From contig NZ_CP128647.1 of NCBI RefSeq assembly GCF_030644205.1, positions 930,001 to 994,000 on the forward strand: a stretch of 64,000 nt of DNA, written 5' to 3'. The notes under the pieces were generated by a model. That model was not told the DNA's origin. It was given only the letters and a program-made list of their open reading frames with translations, and made no database searches. Shown piece after piece: positions 62,407 through 64,000 of this stretch; position 1 is the stretch's first letter; each line of letters begins with the position of its first letter. The position numbers and the translations under genes were made by a program. Source of the stretch: Mogibacterium neglectum (GTDB lineage: Bacteria > Bacillota > Clostridia > Peptostreptococcales > Anaerovoracaceae).

Positions 62407-62877
62407 TTATAGAAGCCCGGGGAATCCGTTTTGACGGAGAGCCTCAAATAAAACAATATTGACTGAATTAGCAAGATTAAGAGATCTAAGCCTTGTGTTC
62501 TCACTCATAGGTATTCTGATAGCAGTGTCATTATATCTGCTAATCAGCTCCTTTGGAAGACCTCTTGTCTCTCTTCCAAATAAGAACATGTCTCCATCTT
62601 CATATTCAAAATCAGTGTAGCAATTCTCACCATGAGTGGTAGCAAGAAATAGTCTCGCATTTCCATATTCGAAGAGAAATTTATCTAAACTGTCGTGAAC
62701 GATTAAATCTACGTATTTCCAGTAATCAAGTCCAGCTCTTCTAACTGATTTATCATCAATATTAAAACCAAGTGGTTTCACTAGATGAAGCGTAGTATTG
62801 GTTGCTGCGCAAGTTCTTGCGATATTACCAGTATTCTGTGGTATTTCTGGTTCAACTAAGACTACATGTAGCAACAA
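62407..62877 (-). CDS. trmL: tRNA (cytidine(34)-2'-O)-methyltransferase
   Basis: A 156-residue SPOUT methyltransferase for the wobble base of tRNA-Leu. HVVLVEPEIPQNTGNIARTC, HLVKPLGFNIDDKSVRRAGLDYW, FLFGRETRGLPKELI and IRIPMSENTRLRSLNLANSVNIVLFEALRQ are diagnostic. The start is TTG at 62877, behind AAGGAG with a 6-base spacer; no ATG is available. It lies 48 bases upstream of gap. Confidence 0.95.
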   Translation of the reverse strand: MLLHVVLVEPEIPQNTGNIARTCAATNTTLHLVKPLGFNIDDKSVRRAGLDYWKYVDLIVHDSLDKFLFEYGNARLFLATTHGENCYTDFEYEDGDMFLFGRETRGLPKELISRYNDTAIRIPMSENTRLRSLNLANSVNIVLFEALRQNGFPGLL

Positions 62878-62958
62878 TTTTATCTCCTTAAAACTAAAAC
62901 TTTCAACAAAAATATAATATCAGTTAGATGTTGTATTTTCAATAATGCAATCCTAAAT

Positions 62959-63624
62959 TTATTTTTGATTATTTTGATTATACTTACACACATTCTTTAT
63001 ACAGCATTCATGACATTTAGGATTTCTGGCAGTGCAACACCTTCTTCCATGAAAGATTAATACATGATGCATATGTGACCATCTGTTCTTCGGAATGACT
63101 TTCATAAGTGCCTTTTCAGTTTTTAAAACATCATCCTCATCAACTAGACCAATTCGATTAGATACCCGGAACACATGAGTATCAACAGCTATATGGGGTT
63201 CCCCAAATCCAACAGACATTACTACATTTGCTGTCTTACGTCCCACTCCTGGAAGTTTCTGAAGTTCCGAAAAATCACGAGGAACCTCCCCATCATATAG
63301 ATCACAAAGCATTTTGCCTATTCCTACAAGGCTTTTTGCTTTATTTTTATATAGACCGAGAGTTTTAATCAAGGCCTCCACATCTTTACTATTTGCGGTT
63401 GCTAACTGGCTTGGATACTCATATGTGCTAAACAAATTGGGTGTTATCTTATTTACACTAGCATCTGTCGTCTGTGCAGATAAAACAACTGCTATAAGCA
63501 AATGAAAAATTGAGTCATAGTGAAGTGCGCAACCAGCATCTGGGTACTCTTCTTCTAATTTATCCAATACAGCTTTTACTTCTTCATCAGTTTTAAAATA
63601 TTTTTTCGTTTTAAGTTTATTCAT
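62959..63624 (-). CDS. nth: Endonuclease III
   Basis: Base-excision repair glycosylase/AP lyase for oxidised pyrimidines; 221 residues. The helix-hairpin-helix ELQKLPGVGRKTANVVMSVGF, the catalytic Asp in AVDTHVFRVSNRIGL and the catalytic Lys in the SAQTTDASVNKITP region are intact. The C-terminal [4Fe-4S] loop CTARNPKCHECCIKNVC has the exact C-x6-C-x2-C-x5-C spacing. The RBS AAGG is 8 bases from the ATG. Divergent from the GntR gene. Confidence 0.96.
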   Translation of the reverse strand: MNKLKTKKYFKTDEEVKAVLDKLEEEYPDAGCALHYDSIFHLLIAVVLSAQTTDASVNKITPNLFSTYEYPSQLATANSKDVEALIKTLGLYKNKAKSLVGIGKMLCDLYDGEVPRDFSELQKLPGVGRKTANVVMSVGFGEPHIAVDTHVFRVSNRIGLVDEDDVLKTEKALMKVIPKNRWSHMHHVLIFHGRRCCTARNPKCHECCIKNVCKYNQNNQK

Positions 63625-63655
63625 ACTTTTAACCTTATAATTTAATCTTTAATCA

Positions 63656-63717
63656 TTGACTTTATGCATACTTTTAATATAATTGTATACATAACATACA
63701 TTATATATATTGTATAC
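63656..63717 (+). promoter_or_regulatory. GntR gene promoter with twin GTATAC operators
   Basis: -35 TTGACT (63656-63661) and -10 TATAAT (63678-63683) are 16 bases apart. Immediately downstream, TTGTATACAT (63683-63692) and TTGTATACCT (63710-63719) share the palindrome GTATAC at 63685-63690 and 63712-63717, 27 bases apart. Palindromes of TGTATACA type are common operators of FadR/FCD-class GntR regulators, so self-repression is likely (inference). Confidence 0.65.
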
Positions 63718-63748
63718 CTCATGCAATGGTCTAACATAGGAGGCATAT

Positions 63749-64000
63749 ATGGTAATTAATCCAGAACTAGAGAGCAATCAGTCTCTATCAAACAGTCTTT
63801 TCGTGAAGGTCCAGGAAGACATTCTTAGCGGAAAGATACCAGCTAATTCAAAGCTTACTGAACAGGCGATATGCAAGCGTTTCAACGTTAGCAGAACTCC
63901 TGTGCGAGAGGCATTTAGACAATTAGAATCAGATGGACTCATTGAAAATATTCCTAATCGCGGTGCATACGTAATCGGACTATCTAGCCGTGATATCTCA
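63749..64000 (+). CDS. GntR family transcriptional regulator, partial
   Basis: 84 residues are visible before the right edge. They form the GntR winged-helix domain: NSLFVKVQEDILSGKIPANSKLTEQ, the recognition helix KRFNVSRTPVREAFRQL, and the wing ESDGLIENIPNRGAYV. The SRTPVREA and NRGAYV wording points to the FadR/FCD subfamily, whose C-terminal ligand domain would be outside the window. AGGAGG stands 5 bases before the ATG. The genes it controls probably lie to the right. Confidence 0.9.
   Translation, partial: MVINPELESNQSLSNSLFVKVQEDILSGKIPANSKLTEQAICKRFNVSRTPVREAFRQLESDGLIENIPNRGAYVIGLSSRDIS

Overview
The window is AT-rich and reads as chromosome from an anaerobic low-GC Firmicute of the class Clostridia. 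Supporting signs are the ispH-rpsA fusion, a 2-hydroxyacyl-CoA dehydratase-type activase, the dgt-dnaG-rpoD and priA-def-fmt-rsmB-prpC-prkC-rsgA-rpe clusters, hslVU of the CodW/CodX kind, and CCA-encoding tRNA genes. A member of the Anaerovoracaceae (Mogibacterium-like) is my best guess, but that is inference. Coding density is high, about 85% of genes lie on the minus strand, and I see no insertion sequence, prophage, CRISPR array or plasmid function.

Layout. 1-4.9 kb (minus): polA, coaE, an ATP-grasp enzyme and the start of a murT-like Mur ligase that runs off the left edge. 4.9-12.1 kb: a P1-family peptidase, a 6S-like RNA with its own promoter and terminator, yebC, a very large acyl-CoA dehydratase activase, and RNase P RNA. 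12.1-20.2 kb: a replication/transcription operon (M16 peptidase, dut, dgt, dnaG, rpoD, trmK, a YkvI-like transporter) headed by an unrecognised acidic protein. 20.2-23.8 kb (plus): pepF, nadK and an RluA-type pseudouridine synthase. 23.9-35.1 kb (minus): a translation, cell-wall-sensing and replication-restart cluster (queH, asnA, priA, def, fmt, yugP, rsmB, prpC, prkC, rsgA, rpe). 35.3 kb: a radical SAM protein. 36.3-38.9 kb: a secreted multi-SH3 glucosaminidase. 39.1-40.8 kb: a 16-gene tRNA operon with a clear promoter and terminator. 40.8-49.4 kb: yigZ, hslU, hslV, topA, dprA, yifB, yraN and a HAD phosphatase. 49.5-53.8 kb (plus): trkA and two trkH genes. 53.9-62.4 kb (minus): rnr, ispH-rpsA, eno, tpiA, pgk, gap. 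62.4-64 kb: trmL, nth and the start of a GntR regulator behind twin GTATAC operators.

Most of the window is housekeeping. Less ordinary points are a glucosaminidase whose catalytic module is interrupted by several SH3-like domains, tandem divergent TrkH subunits with one TrkA, the ATP-grasp gene beside murT, a perfect 12-bp inverted repeat carrying TATAAT on both strands at the pepF divergent promoter, a GAPDH lacking the usual NAD-selecting Asp, and an unrecognised 173-residue acidic protein. I did not find a convincing wholly new multi-gene system. All identifications come from reading motifs by eye; no database search was run.
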